Below, in pieces: positions 1-8,957 of a DNA stretch of 64,000 bases. Each line of letters opens with the position of its first letter. Positions within the stretch are counted from its first letter, which is position 1. The stretch is from contig NZ_CP061285.1 of the NCBI RefSeq assembly GCF_018687075.1, forward strand, positions 310,001-374,000. The letters run 5' to 3'. The notes below the pieces were generated by a model. It was not told the DNA's origin, searched no databases, and saw only the letters and a program-made list of their open reading frames with translations. Origin of the DNA: Polynucleobacter sp. MWH-UH35A. Lineage in GTDB: Bacteria; Pseudomonadota; Gammaproteobacteria; Burkholderiales; Burkholderiaceae. The position numbers were made by a program, and so were the translations under genes.

Positions 1-96
1 ATAATTACCATTGAATTTCTAGGTTTTATGGGGTTAATTTATCTATCAATGCAATATTATTTTCTGCAAGAGCACTTAAAAATGGGGGGAGCGTGA
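1..96 (+). CDS. C-terminal end of a membrane protein (partial)
   Basis: An open frame enters from the left edge in frame 1 and stops at TGA 94-96, giving 31 residues. They form a hydrophobic, aromatic-rich helix (about LGFMGLIYLSMQYYFL) followed by a short polar tail ending GGA. The next gene starts with a GTG that overlaps this stop (GTGA), the same coupling used elsewhere in the locus, so this is very likely the end of the previous gene of the operon. A polytopic membrane protein such as a flippase or polymerase would fit the context, but the fragment is too short to name. Confidence 0.6.
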   Translation: MITIEFLGFMGLIYLSMQYYFLQEHLKMGGA

Positions 97-1091
97 AAAT
101 TTTAGTTGTATGTATGAAGCATGGCTACGGCGACCCCAGCAGAGAGCTTTCATTCGAGTACTTTAATTTTTATCTAACTCTAAAGCAAATGGGTTATGAA
201 GTAGAGCTATTTGACTACCTGTCTGAGATTAAGGTATTGGGAAAATGTGCAATGAATCAAAAATTGCTCAAATTAGTTCAAGAGTGGAAACCGGCAATCA
301 CCCTCTTTTCTTTATATACTGATCAGTTTAATCCAGAGGTTGTGGATGAACTGCGCCGATATACCAAAACGATTTGCTTTTTCCATGATGACACGTGGAG
401 AGTTGATTATTCTCGGTTTTGGGCAAAACAATTTGACTTCTTTACTACCCCAGACTTTTACGGTGAGCGCAAATATCGTGAAATTGGCTTGCCAAATGCA
501 ATTTATTTTCCTTTTGGGTGCAATGAAAAGATTTCTCGTAACTTAGAGATCCCCAAAAAATATGATGTGTCATTTGTTGGTGGATGGCACCCTCATCGGG
601 AATGGTTAATTAAGCGAATCAAAAAAGCGGGCATTAAAGTGGAGGTATTTGGCTATGGTTGGCCTAATGGTGAAATTGATCAAGAGGGCATGATTCGGGT
701 GTTTAATGAAAGCCGAATTAATTTGAATCTTACAAACTCATCCTCATGGGATGTTAGATATCTAACATCCTCTTTGCACGCCATCAAAAGTAGCTTGCGT
801 AGCAAGAAAACTATTGAGCAGTTAAAGGCAAGGATATTTGAGGTGAATGGGTGTAATGCTTTTCAGCTCTCATACTTTGTGGAGGGGTTGGCTAACTGCT
901 ATGAAATTGATAAAGAAATTGCGGTATATGTCGATGTAAATGATTTGATTGATAAGATCAAATTTTATTTGGCTCATGACGAATTGCGAGAATCTATTGC
1001 GCAGGCTGCTTATTCTCGTACTATTCGTAATCACACCTTTGCCCAGCGTTTTAATGTGGTTTTTCAAAGAATGGGCTTACCAAATGCTTGA
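93..1091 (+). CDS. CgeB-like glycosyltransferase family protein
   Basis: A 332-residue cytoplasmic protein resembling the CgeB/DUF3880 glycosyltransferases (GT-B fold). The supporting features are an N-terminal Rossmann-like strand (MKILVVCMKHGYGD), the segment YDVSFVGGWHPHR near residues 158-170 that is typical of the family, and a late FEVNGCNAFQLSYFVEGL segment where these proteins bind the nucleotide sugar. It probably transfers a sugar during assembly of the surface glycan; donor and acceptor cannot be read. It starts at GTG overlapping the upstream stop, and its own stop overlaps the ATG of the next gene, so translational coupling on both sides is likely. Confidence 0.8.
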   Translation: MKILVVCMKHGYGDPSRELSFEYFNFYLTLKQMGYEVELFDYLSEIKVLGKCAMNQKLLKLVQEWKPAITLFSLYTDQFNPEVVDELRRYTKTICFFHDDTWRVDYSRFWAKQFDFFTTPDFYGERKYREIGLPNAIYFPFGCNEKISRNLEIPKKYDVSFVGGWHPHREWLIKRIKKAGIKVEVFGYGWPNGEIDQEGMIRVFNESRINLNLTNSSSWDVRYLTSSLHAIKSSLRSKKTIEQLKARIFEVNGCNAFQLSYFVEGLANCYEIDKEIAVYVDVNDLIDKIKFYLAHDELRESIAQAAYSRTIRNHTFAQRFNVVFQRMGLPNA

Positions 1092-2115
1092 TGAGTCACC
1101 TTTAGTCTGTATTTGCATCCCTACATTTAATGTTGCGGTAACAGTAAAAGAGACGCTTGACTCTATCGTGGCCCAAACCTATCAAAATACGGTTATCCAT
1201 ATTTCAGATAACGCATCTACAGATGGTACGGTTAATGTTGTTAAATCTGTTCCGGATAAGCGGATTCAGATCCACTGTAATAGCGAAAATGTAGGTGGCG
1301 AAGGCAATTTCACTAGATGCATTGAACTGGCTGAAGGCAAGTACACCGCAATATTTCATGCGGATGATTTATACAATCCCGAGATGGTTTCAAGACAAGT
1401 TGACTTTCTTGAATCTAATCCCAATATTTGCGCAGTATTTACTGCGGCACACACAATTGATGAGAATGGGACTTTACTTTCAGAAATTTTAGCGCCGCCT
1501 TTTTGCAAAAAAGGGGATACTGCAATATATGATTTCAAAAATTTATTAAAAACAATCTTACTGCGTCGTAATTTTCTGGTTTGCCCTAGTGCTATGGTTA
1601 AAACAGAAACTTATAAAAATGTAATTAGACAGTGGGGTAGTAGTTTATTCAATTCAGCTTCCGATGTTGATACATGGTTAAGGCTTGCTAGTAGTGCACC
1701 CATAGCGGTAATTAATGAGCCACTCATGCGATATAGGATTAGTCAACTTCAGTATTCGGATAAGATTCGAAAAAGAACTAGTAAGACAGATTTTTTTCTC
1801 GTAATGGATCATTACTTATCTATACCAGAAGTAGTAAAAATATTGTCAAAAGAAGATTTTCGACATTATGGCTGGCTGTTGCGTCATGAAAATGTAGCTT
1901 GTGCATCTAATTTATTGGCAAATGGAGAGTCATTGGAAGCTAAGAATCTTCTGAAGGGTCTGATATGTTGGGATTCTCTCAATGCGGCAATTTCAACGCG
2001 CCTAGGATTTAAAACCCTGGCGGGCGGTATTTTTTTGAAGATGATGATTTTTCTTAGTTTATCGAATAAATCTTATAGGTTTCTAAATAAACTTAAAAAT
2101 AATGAGCGCGGGTGA
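1084..2115 (+). CDS. Glycosyltransferase family 2
   Basis: GT-A-fold glycosyltransferase of 343 residues. The N-terminal motif VCICIPTFN, the SDNASTDGT nucleotide-binding loop and FHADDLYNPE (DXD-like, metal-binding) are diagnostic of GT2. The open frame extends upstream to 949, but that part lies wholly inside the preceding gene and reads as an unrelated hydrophobic stretch. ATG 1084, which overlaps the upstream stop by 8 nt and places the GT2 fold at the N terminus, is therefore taken as the start. It likely adds one residue of the glycan repeat unit at the inner membrane. The sugar is not predictable. Confidence 0.85.
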   Translation: MLDESPLVCICIPTFNVAVTVKETLDSIVAQTYQNTVIHISDNASTDGTVNVVKSVPDKRIQIHCNSENVGGEGNFTRCIELAEGKYTAIFHADDLYNPEMVSRQVDFLESNPNICAVFTAAHTIDENGTLLSEILAPPFCKKGDTAIYDFKNLLKTILLRRNFLVCPSAMVKTETYKNVIRQWGSSLFNSASDVDTWLRLASSAPIAVINEPLMRYRISQLQYSDKIRKRTSKTDFFLVMDHYLSIPEVVKILSKEDFRHYGWLLRHENVACASNLLANGESLEAKNLLKGLICWDSLNAAISTRLGFKTLAGGIFLKMMIFLSLSNKSYRFLNKLKNNERG

Positions 2116-3152
2116 GGTATATGAAAAATCTCAGACAATCCGTTTTAATAAATCCCCCCTCTGAACATTTTGTAAATAACAAACTCTTTGATTTATCTGA
2201 TCTGCGATTAAACCGCGATGGAACCTTATTACCATTTCATCGGTTGAAGCATGAATTAAGCATTAAAAATATTTCGATCAATACTCCCGACCTATTGTCG
2301 AGTGGCGGTATTAGGGATGCTAAACATTGCTATTATTCTTTGGGAATACTGGAAGAGCCCTTTTCTCAGCCCGAAAATAATGAAATTGAGCTTAAAGGTT
2401 TTTTGATTATGGAGCCACCAGTAGTGGCGCCAGAGCTATACGAAGCTTTGCCTGAGTTGACAAGGAAATTTGATAAGGTCTATGTTCACAATACAGTAGG
2501 TGATGGATACTCTCTAAACGGAGTTGATCAGACTAGACTAGAAAAATTATATTGGCCTCAGCCCTATTGGGGCATTTTGGAGAAATTTTGGGGGCGGACC
2601 AAGCGTCTTAAAAGGATTGTGGTGATCAATGGCAATCATAAGCCTAAAAAAATGAACCATGAGCTTTACAGTAAGCGTATTTATGCAATGGCCACTTTGT
2701 TCAAGTTTAATATAGTTGATTTATATGGGCGGGGATGGGGGCGTTGGTGGTCTCGAACTTCATTCTGGTTACCTTACTGGCTTCACCTCAGTAAATTAAT
2801 GTCAATCTATAAGGGCGAATGCGAATCAAAATATGAGGTCTTGAGTAATTACCAATACAGTCTCTGTTTTGAGAATATGGAAATGAAGGGTTATGTTTCA
2901 GAAAAGATATTTGATTGTTTTTATGCTGGGACTATTCCAATCTATTGGGGAGCACCAGATATTAACTCATTGATTCCTCCGAAACTCTTTATTGATGCCA
3001 GACAATTTTCTTCATGGGGCGAGCTATGGAAAAAGGTCAGTTCCATTAGTGATCAAGACCTCCAAGACATGCGTAATGAAACTAGAGTCTTTTTAACAAG
3101 CGATATTTTTTTAAAATATTACAATTCTCTAGCAAATATCGTGGAGCAATAG
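2112..3152 (+). CDS. GT10 family (alpha-1,3-fucosyltransferase-like) glycosyltransferase
   Basis: The C-terminal half carries the GT10 donor-binding motif: SLCFENMEMKGYVSEKIFDC followed by FYAGTIPIYWGAPDI at about residues 250-285, almost the family consensus (FEN, GYVSEKIFD, AG-PIYWGAP). GT10 enzymes use GDP-fucose to form alpha-1,3/1,4 linkages. No GDP-fucose synthesis genes (gmd, fcl) are in this window, so they must lie elsewhere or the donor differs. The start is GTG 2112 overlapping the previous stop; ATG 2121, three codons later with GGTGAGG just upstream, is an equally plausible start. About 343-346 residues. Confidence 0.8.
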   Translation: MRYMKNLRQSVLINPPSEHFVNNKLFDLSDLRLNRDGTLLPFHRLKHELSIKNISINTPDLLSSGGIRDAKHCYYSLGILEEPFSQPENNEIELKGFLIMEPPVVAPELYEALPELTRKFDKVYVHNTVGDGYSLNGVDQTRLEKLYWPQPYWGILEKFWGRTKRLKRIVVINGNHKPKKMNHELYSKRIYAMATLFKFNIVDLYGRGWGRWWSRTSFWLPYWLHLSKLMSIYKGECESKYEVLSNYQYSLCFENMEMKGYVSEKIFDCFYAGTIPIYWGAPDINSLIPPKLFIDARQFSSWGELWKKVSSISDQDLQDMRNETRVFLTSDIFLKYYNSLANIVEQ

Positions 3153-3173
3153 TGTCGCTAGATTAAAAATGAA

Positions 3174-4019
3174 ATGTCAATTTTCTCTAGCCATATGATG
3201 AATGCTGCCGCCCCAGTTACAGTAGTCATTCCATGCTACAGGTGTTTGTCGACAGTCTCTCGTGCAGTTGAGTCAGTGATGGCGCAAACGATGCTTCCAG
3301 CAGAAATTATTCTTATTGATGACTGCAGCATGGACGGCACTTTAGATCTTCTATACCAATTGCAAGCTCGCCATCAAGATCGCATTCAGGTTGTTGCTCT
3401 AGATCAAAATCTTGGTGTATCTTTTGCACGCAATATGGGCTGGAAATATGCAAAGTATCCTTATATTGCGTTTCTTGATTCTGATGATGCATGGCATTGT
3501 AGAAAAATTGAAATTCAATACGGTTATATGCGTACTCATCCAGACGTTGAGCTTAGTGGTCACGAGTTTAGAATTCTTTTGCCGCAAGACGGGCTCCCAG
3601 ATTGGCATCTAAATGCGGAGTCTGATGTAATTTCAATTAGCAAGGAAGGTCTTTTGTTATCCAACCCTTTTATTACGCCATCAGTCATGTTACGTAGAGA
3701 TATTGTTCAGCGCTTTATTGAAAATCGCCGCCATATGGAGGATCATATGCTTTGGCTGGACATTTTTTTTAGTGGTGCAAAAGTATTAAAACTTAAAGTG
3801 CCATTGGCCGCAACTTATAAGAAGTCTTTTGGTGAGACAGGTTTAAGCTCTCAACTCTTGGAGATGCAAATGGGGGATCTAGATAACTATAAGAATCTTT
3901 TGAAAATGAAATATATTAATTATTTTCAATGGATGCTTCTTTGCGTTTATTCTTGGTGTAAATTCGTACGTCGCCTGATTATTTCTAAGGCTTATTTAAT
4001 TTTAAGATCTACTTCATAA
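3174..4019 (+). CDS. Glycosyltransferase family 2
   Basis: A 281-residue GT2 enzyme. VTVVIPCYRC opens the GT-A domain, LIDDCSMDGT is the uridine-binding loop, and FLDSDDAWH is the DXD-type metal site near residue 103. The C terminus has a short hydrophobic basic tail that could attach it to the membrane. It sits 21 nt behind the GT10 gene, in the same transcription unit. Two ATGs at the start (codon 1 and codons 8-9) are both possible. The donor and acceptor sugars are unknown. Confidence 0.83.
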   Translation: MSIFSSHMMNAAAPVTVVIPCYRCLSTVSRAVESVMAQTMLPAEIILIDDCSMDGTLDLLYQLQARHQDRIQVVALDQNLGVSFARNMGWKYAKYPYIAFLDSDDAWHCRKIEIQYGYMRTHPDVELSGHEFRILLPQDGLPDWHLNAESDVISISKEGLLLSNPFITPSVMLRRDIVQRFIENRRHMEDHMLWLDIFFSGAKVLKLKVPLAATYKKSFGETGLSSQLLEMQMGDLDNYKNLLKMKYINYFQWMLLCVYSWCKFVRRLIISKAYLILRSTS

Positions 4020-4061
4020 TTTACTGCTGTAAAGAATAAAAATGCATATCCATGGTGACAA

Positions 4062-4892
4062 TTGAATAATCATAAAATTACGGCATCAATCGTCTTGTAC
4101 AACACGGCAGGAGTCCTAATTAATAGACTTCTTGCCTGTATCCACAATTCAGGCTGTATCGATGCAATTTTTATAGTTGATAATTCTCCCGAGCCCAATC
4201 AGCAGCTCGTCTTTGAGGATCTTCCAGTTGAATATATCCGAACCCAAAGAAATATAGGCTATGGCTCCGGGCATAATATTGCACTCAAAAAGGCTATAAA
4301 ATTAGGTTCAGATTTTCATTTTATTTTTAATCCAGATATATCTTTTGGGGAGTCTGAACTTCAAAAAATGATTTCTCGGATTTGTGATGACAAAGAAATT
4401 GGGCAGCTGATGCCTAAAGTCATTAATCCCGATGGGAGCCTGCAGTATCTATGTAAGCTGCTTCCGATACCCTTGGACTTGGTGTTAAGGCGCTTTGCTA
4501 TAGGGCCCCTGAAGAGGATCGCAAAAGCGAGGGCTGATAAATTTGAGCTTCGTTTTACTGGCTACAAAAAAGAAATGAACGTGCCATTTCTATCGGGCTG
4601 TTTTATGCTGTTTCGTGTGAGTGCATTACAAAAAATTGGTTTATTTGATGAATCCTTCTTTATGTATGGAGAGGATATAGATCTAACAAGGCGAATGCAT
4701 TCCAAGTACAAAACTATTTTCTTTCCAGGCGCTGTAGTGATTCATGACCATGCAAGGGAATCCTATAAAAATATCAAGATGCTATGGATACATAGCGTTA
4801 ATGTAGGTAAATATTTCAATAAATGGGGTTGGTTTCTAGATCCCGATAGAAAAAAAATGAATGCTGCAGTTATTAACTCATTAGGGAAATAA
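4062..4892 (+). CDS. Glycosyltransferase family 2, rhamnosyltransferase-like
   Basis: A 276-residue GT2 protein of the WbbL/rhamnosyltransferase type: ITASIVLYNT at the N terminus, FIVDNSPEPN, RTQRNIGYGSGHNIAL, FIFNPDISF in place of the DXD, and the late LSGCFMLFRVSALQKIGLFD and FMYGEDIDLTRRM segments that are typical of this subgroup. The first in-frame start is TTG 4062; no ATG precedes the conserved fold, so TTG initiation is inferred. The 42-nt gap to the previous gene contains no terminator. The name rhamnosyltransferase is only a subgroup likeness. Confidence 0.8.
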   Translation: MNNHKITASIVLYNTAGVLINRLLACIHNSGCIDAIFIVDNSPEPNQQLVFEDLPVEYIRTQRNIGYGSGHNIALKKAIKLGSDFHFIFNPDISFGESELQKMISRICDDKEIGQLMPKVINPDGSLQYLCKLLPIPLDLVLRRFAIGPLKRIAKARADKFELRFTGYKKEMNVPFLSGCFMLFRVSALQKIGLFDESFFMYGEDIDLTRRMHSKYKTIFFPGAVVIHDHARESYKNIKMLWIHSVNVGKYFNKWGWFLDPDRKKMNAAVINSLGK

Positions 4893-5013
4893 TCAGCTCT
4901 TAATCACCATTGAGATACTTCTTAAATGGGTGTAACTTTTATAGCTACTATATATAGATTTCTTAAATTAGCCTAAAATTAAGCCTTACATTATCTAAAG
5001 CTCACAAGATTAC

Positions 5014-6129
5014 ATGTCCGTTCTAGCAATTTCATTTCTTATTTCATTAGCGGTCAACTTGTGGATTGTTAGATACAGTCATTTGCATGCCCGATACACG
5101 GCTGATTCAGATTTACTTGGGATTCAGAAGTTTCATGTCTCAGCTGTACCCCGCATCGGCGGGTTGGCAATATTAATCGCAGTTTTGGCGGCTCTCCTAG
5201 TTCGTCATTTTCAGAATGTTGAAGTCGGATCTTTTGGGTTACTCCTAGCGGCTGCCTCGCTACCAGCTTTTATATCGGGCTTGGCCGAGGACGTCACCAA
5301 AAAAGTCGGAGTTCGCTTTCGCTTATTGGCAACCATGGTCTCTGCAGGTCTTGCCGGTTATTTGCTTCATGCGTGGTTAACAAGTGTGCAGATATTGGGT
5401 TTAGATAATTTAATGCTGACTTACCCAGTTTTAGCCATTGTCATTACTTGTGTAGCGGTAGGAGGTGTGGCAAACGCTTTTAATATTATCGATGGATACA
5501 ACGGCTTATCTTCTATGGTCGCGGTGATTATTTTATTGGGCATTACTTATGTAGCCTTTCAGGTGGGTGATCATGCAATCATGATTGCCTCAATAGCGAT
5601 GATTGGTGCTTTGCTAGGCTTCCTTTTTTTAAACTACCCCCGAGGGTTAATTTTTCTAGGTGATGGGGGAGCGTATTTTGTAGGTTTTTGGATTGCTGAA
5701 CTTTCAGTGCTTTTAACTGCCCGCCATCCTGAAGTGTCTAAGTGGTTTCCGCTTCTTCTCTGTTTCTACCCAATTTTTGAGACCCTCTTTTCGATTTATC
5801 GACGTGTCATTATTAAAAAGTCTCACCCTGGTATGCCGGATGCATCACATCTTCACCAGCTGATATATAGACGTGTTGTACGATGGTCAACAGGTGATGC
5901 GCAAGATTACTTAAGGGTACAGCGGAATGCCTTAACCTCGCCGTATTTATGGGTGCTGTGTTTATTGGCGGTAATCCCGGCTTTGTTATTCTGGAGGTAT
6001 CACCTGTTATTGAAACTGTTTGCCCTAATATTCTCAATTAGTTACATTTGGCTTTATTGGTCAATCGTTCGATTTCGGGCACCGGAATTTCTCATCATCA
6101 ATAATCCGAGCAATAGATCTGGTCGATAA
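5014..6129 (+). CDS. Polyprenyl-phosphate sugar-1-phosphate transferase (WecA/WbcO-like, MraY family)
   Basis: An integral membrane enzyme of 371 residues with about ten helices. It shows the MraY/WecA-family motifs: GLAEDVTKKVG (residues 89-99, the first acidic Mg site in the E-D form typical of WbcO/WbpL proteins), NAFNIIDGYNGLSS (154-167), FLGDGGAYFVGF, and the cytoplasmic HLHQLIYRR loop near the C terminus. Family enzymes start glycan synthesis by moving a HexNAc-1-phosphate from UDP-sugar to undecaprenyl phosphate. It closes the first plus-strand block. The 121-nt AT-rich gap upstream could hold its own promoter. Confidence 0.88.
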   Translation: MSVLAISFLISLAVNLWIVRYSHLHARYTADSDLLGIQKFHVSAVPRIGGLAILIAVLAALLVRHFQNVEVGSFGLLLAAASLPAFISGLAEDVTKKVGVRFRLLATMVSAGLAGYLLHAWLTSVQILGLDNLMLTYPVLAIVITCVAVGGVANAFNIIDGYNGLSSMVAVIILLGITYVAFQVGDHAIMIASIAMIGALLGFLFLNYPRGLIFLGDGGAYFVGFWIAELSVLLTARHPEVSKWFPLLLCFYPIFETLFSIYRRVIIKKSHPGMPDASHLHQLIYRRVVRWSTGDAQDYLRVQRNALTSPYLWVLCLLAVIPALLFWRYHLLLKLFALIFSISYIWLYWSIVRFRAPEFLIINNPSNRSGR

Positions 6130-6186
6130 GAATCAGGCAGCACATACCGCCTTAATAATCCCGTTTATTCTGATTCAGAAATTGTA

Positions 6187-7383
6187 TTAGTGCTTTTTTC
6201 TTCTGAAGACGGCTATAGATAGGCCAATCATTAATATAAATTCTGTGGCAATACTGCTATAAGCCGCCGCCACCGTCCCATGTTCTGGGATAAAAAGGTA
6301 ATTCAGGCTGATATTGCAAATTGCTGCCAATGTTGCAGTTGCTGCATAAGACTTTTCGAGGTTTAGAGCCAATGCAGTTTGTGTGAGCACCGTGTTTGGA
6401 ATAAGCAGGACAATCATCCAGCCCAAGATAGGTAAAAAGCCTGCCGCTTGATCGTATTGCACCCCATAAGTTATTTGCACTAGAGGGTATGCAATCCAAT
6501 TTAGCAAAGCAAAGCCCGCTAAACCAAAAATTGCACTAACTAGTAGCGACTTAATAATGTACTTTGTTTGCAAGAGTTGCTCTTCATGTAGAAGGCGGAC
6601 CTTGCGAAAGATGATGATTGAGATCGGGCTGGCCACTAATATAGCTGCCTCAATTAGGCGATAGGCTGCGGCATACTGGCCAATATTACTATCCGATATC
6701 TTAAAGCCTCTGAGCATAATCAAATCAGAGCGAAAATAAATAATCGTCGCCAAATCGATCCATAGTAGCGGCAATAGAGTGCGATACAGTTTGTGCTCTG
6801 ATGATAGTAGGGGCTTTAGGAGCGGCTTAAACCGAAACCCTTCTTTAAAAAAGAGATTGGCGCATAAGGCTCCAGCAGCCCAAGTGAGTAGCAATTGCCA
6901 TGCCTCAAAGTAGCCCAGAAAAACAGTGATAGCAATTAAGGTGGCAGTGAGTATTCGTTGCTTGAGTTGCCAAAGTGAGTCGGCCTTAAGGTTGCCATCA
7001 CCTCTTAACATTGCGGAGGCATATTGTGTAATTACTGCGCCCCAAAAGCACCAAATAATCCCAAGACCAAGGTAAATCTGCCCAGGAAATGCAAGCAAGC
7101 AGATTAAGCTGGCCAATACCGCCGCCATGAGACAGTGCCCCATGGCAACATGTGGCAATAATCCATAGAGATTGCTGAGATGACCGCTTGGTTTAGTGCG
7201 TTCACGTGTGAGGAAATTACGAAGACCTCCATCCAATGCAATGGCAAGAATTGAACCAATTGCCAACGCTGTGGAGTACTGCCCAAAATTAGATGCCCCT
7301 ACTTGTCTCGCAATAAAAAGACTTAGCGCAAAAGAAATGGCGCCGACCCCAACTGAAGAAATAAGTTGATAGAAGTAGTTCAA
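6187..7383 (-). CDS. Oligosaccharide flippase (Wzx-like, MATE/MOP superfamily)
   Basis: A 398-residue protein made almost entirely of hydrophobic helices (about twelve). The N terminus ISSVGVGAISFALSLFIARQVGASNFGQYSTALAIG is the classic polysaccharide-flippase opening with the G-x-x-x-FG-Y signature. Such proteins flip undecaprenyl-linked repeat units to the periplasm. It runs against the previous block and ends 57 bp from the WecA-like gene. It lies 106 nt downstream of the GT4 gene on the same strand, so the two probably form a minus-strand operon. It is one of two complete flippases in the locus. Confidence 0.85.
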   Translation of the reverse strand: MNYFYQLISSVGVGAISFALSLFIARQVGASNFGQYSTALAIGSILAIALDGGLRNFLTRERTKPSGHLSNLYGLLPHVAMGHCLMAAVLASLICLLAFPGQIYLGLGIIWCFWGAVITQYASAMLRGDGNLKADSLWQLKQRILTATLIAITVFLGYFEAWQLLLTWAAGALCANLFFKEGFRFKPLLKPLLSSEHKLYRTLLPLLWIDLATIIYFRSDLIMLRGFKISDSNIGQYAAAYRLIEAAILVASPISIIIFRKVRLLHEEQLLQTKYIIKSLLVSAIFGLAGFALLNWIAYPLVQITYGVQYDQAAGFLPILGWMIVLLIPNTVLTQTALALNLEKSYAATATLAAICNISLNYLFIPEHGTVAAAYSSIATEFILMIGLSIAVFRRKKH

Positions 7384-7489
7384 GATGCCTTACTTATCGA
7401 TGAAGTGATTAATCGTATGCGCTCTCTCGATGATAGAGAATCTTTAATGAGAATCAGTATGACTTTCGATTCTGAAATTGAGAGGCGCT

Positions 7490-8602
7490 TTAATAATTCA
7501 GTAGTTTTTGGTAAAGCTCGAAATACGATTGTGACATTCTTTTTGCTGTAAATAAGGCTTCATAGCGTTTGCGAGCTCTTTCCCCCATCTTTTTTGCTTC
7601 TTCTGGGTGATTCCAAAGCCAGGTCATGGCGTTGGCTAGAGCTTTTGGATCGGCTGGAGGGGTTACTATTCCAGTTTCTTGATTGATATTAATATAGGTA
7701 GTACCCGTACCAATCTCACAAGAAATCAGCGGTTTGCTAAACATAGCCCCTTCTAATAGCGTAACTCCAAAAGCTTCAGAGCGAAGATGCGATGGGAAAA
7801 TTATCCCATAACAGGCTTCCAATAATGCACTCTTATTTTCTTCGCTCACCTGACCTACAAAAAAAATATTTTTTAATTGGTATTTGAGGGTGTCTGCTTT
7901 TAATTCATCTTCGAGAGGGCCTGATCCCACGATCACAATGGGATAAGGAGCCTCTCTAGCCGCTTCAATAAGGAACTTGAGGCCTTTATAATAGCGGAAT
8001 GCCCCAATAAAAAGAAAAAACTGTTCACCAAAACACTGTTTGTAGTAGTTAATAAGAGTTGCACAAGGTTTTGGATAGGTTTGATGATCTAAGCCAATCG
8101 GAATTACAGAGGTCTTATCTGCAAAGGATTGCAGCACACTGCTAGTCTGAAGATAATTTGGCGAAGTTGCAACAATATGATCAACTGAATTGAGAAATCG
8201 TAACTTAAGAGGGCGGTAGAGTTGCAAAAGTAGCTTTTGCCGAACAATGTCGGAATGGTAGGTCACTACACAAGGTTTGTTTGGTAAGGTCCAATGGTGA
8301 ATAAAGTCGGCAAAGGGCCACGGAAAATGGTAATGAATTACATCAGCCTTGGCAGCAAGCCCCTTAAAAAGGTTGATGGATTGCCAAGAAAATCCGTTAG
8401 AGGCCAGCTCAAAATCGCGTTTAGCTGTAATCAGCTCATATCCGTGCAAAGGAGTGGGGCGCTCGGAGGGTGAATTACTTAGGGTCAGAAAGGTGTTTTC
8501 AATACCCAAAGCTGCAGTAGTGCGTGCGATCTGATCAATTGTCTGCTCGATGCCACCCACAGTCTCTGGCAAACTATTTTTGTAAAAGTGAAGAACTTTC
8601 AT
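7490..8602 (-). CDS. Glycosyltransferase family 4
   Basis: A 370-residue GT-B enzyme: N-terminal MKVLHFYKNSLPETVGGIEQ with the GG glycine loop used by GT4 enzymes, a middle VVTYHSDI, and a C-terminal donor site with IGAFRYYKGLKFLIEAA, VGSGPLEDELK and SEAFGVTLLEGAMFSKP (the E-x7-E motif). It is transcribed away from the long plus-strand run, from the AT-rich intergenic region at 8603-8957. GC content of the gene is like that of the window flanks. Mannosyl- or rhamnosyl-transfer is common in relatives but is not shown here. Confidence 0.86.
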   Translation of the reverse strand: MKVLHFYKNSLPETVGGIEQTIDQIARTTAALGIENTFLTLSNSPSERPTPLHGYELITAKRDFELASNGFSWQSINLFKGLAAKADVIHYHFPWPFADFIHHWTLPNKPCVVTYHSDIVRQKLLLQLYRPLKLRFLNSVDHIVATSPNYLQTSSVLQSFADKTSVIPIGLDHQTYPKPCATLINYYKQCFGEQFFLFIGAFRYYKGLKFLIEAAREAPYPIVIVGSGPLEDELKADTLKYQLKNIFFVGQVSEENKSALLEACYGIIFPSHLRSEAFGVTLLEGAMFSKPLISCEIGTGTTYININQETGIVTPPADPKALANAMTWLWNHPEEAKKMGERARKRYEALFTAKRMSQSYFELYQKLLNY

Positions 8603-8957
8603 TTATTTTTAATGGCTAAAAATTTAATTTTAAAAATAAATAAACACATCAATTTTGACTACATAAAATAATAATAATTAAATTATATATGATGAAAAAA
8701 AATTGAGAGATCTTATCAATTAACCTTGTTCAACTTATGAGGGTTGCAGGTTGGTAAATTACAATTCAAATAGTTAATCAATATTAGCTTTATATAAATA
8801 ATAATTGTATAATAATACATATAGAAAATTACTCCGCATGTAAAAACTTTCTTAAACAAACTATAGGCTAAGTGTAGAATTTATCATTTCCTTGATTAGG
8901 TTATTAGAGCCCTAAGGTAATTTATTAAAATAAGAAAAGTTCTGAAAATAGAAAATT
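8603..8957. promoter_or_regulatory. AT-rich divergent intergenic region, probable promoter region of the long glycan operon
   Basis: About 355 bp without a credible gene separate the minus-strand GT4 gene from the first gene of the plus-strand run. It is strongly AT-rich with many A and T tracts. A TATAAT hexamer lies at 8808-8813, but no convincing -35 sits 17 bp upstream and such a hexamer is expected by chance in DNA like this. No ops/JUMPStart element (GGCGGTAG core) was found. Because the following genes overlap or nearly touch, this is the likeliest place for their promoter. Confidence 0.4.

Noticed and set aside
949..1083. N-terminal extension of the GT2 gene
   Set aside because: Lies wholly within the CgeB-like gene and does not match the GT2 fold, which begins at ATG 1084.
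8603..8957. Possible ops/JUMPStart antitermination element before the glycan operon
   Set aside because: No GGCGGTAG-type core was seen on either strand.
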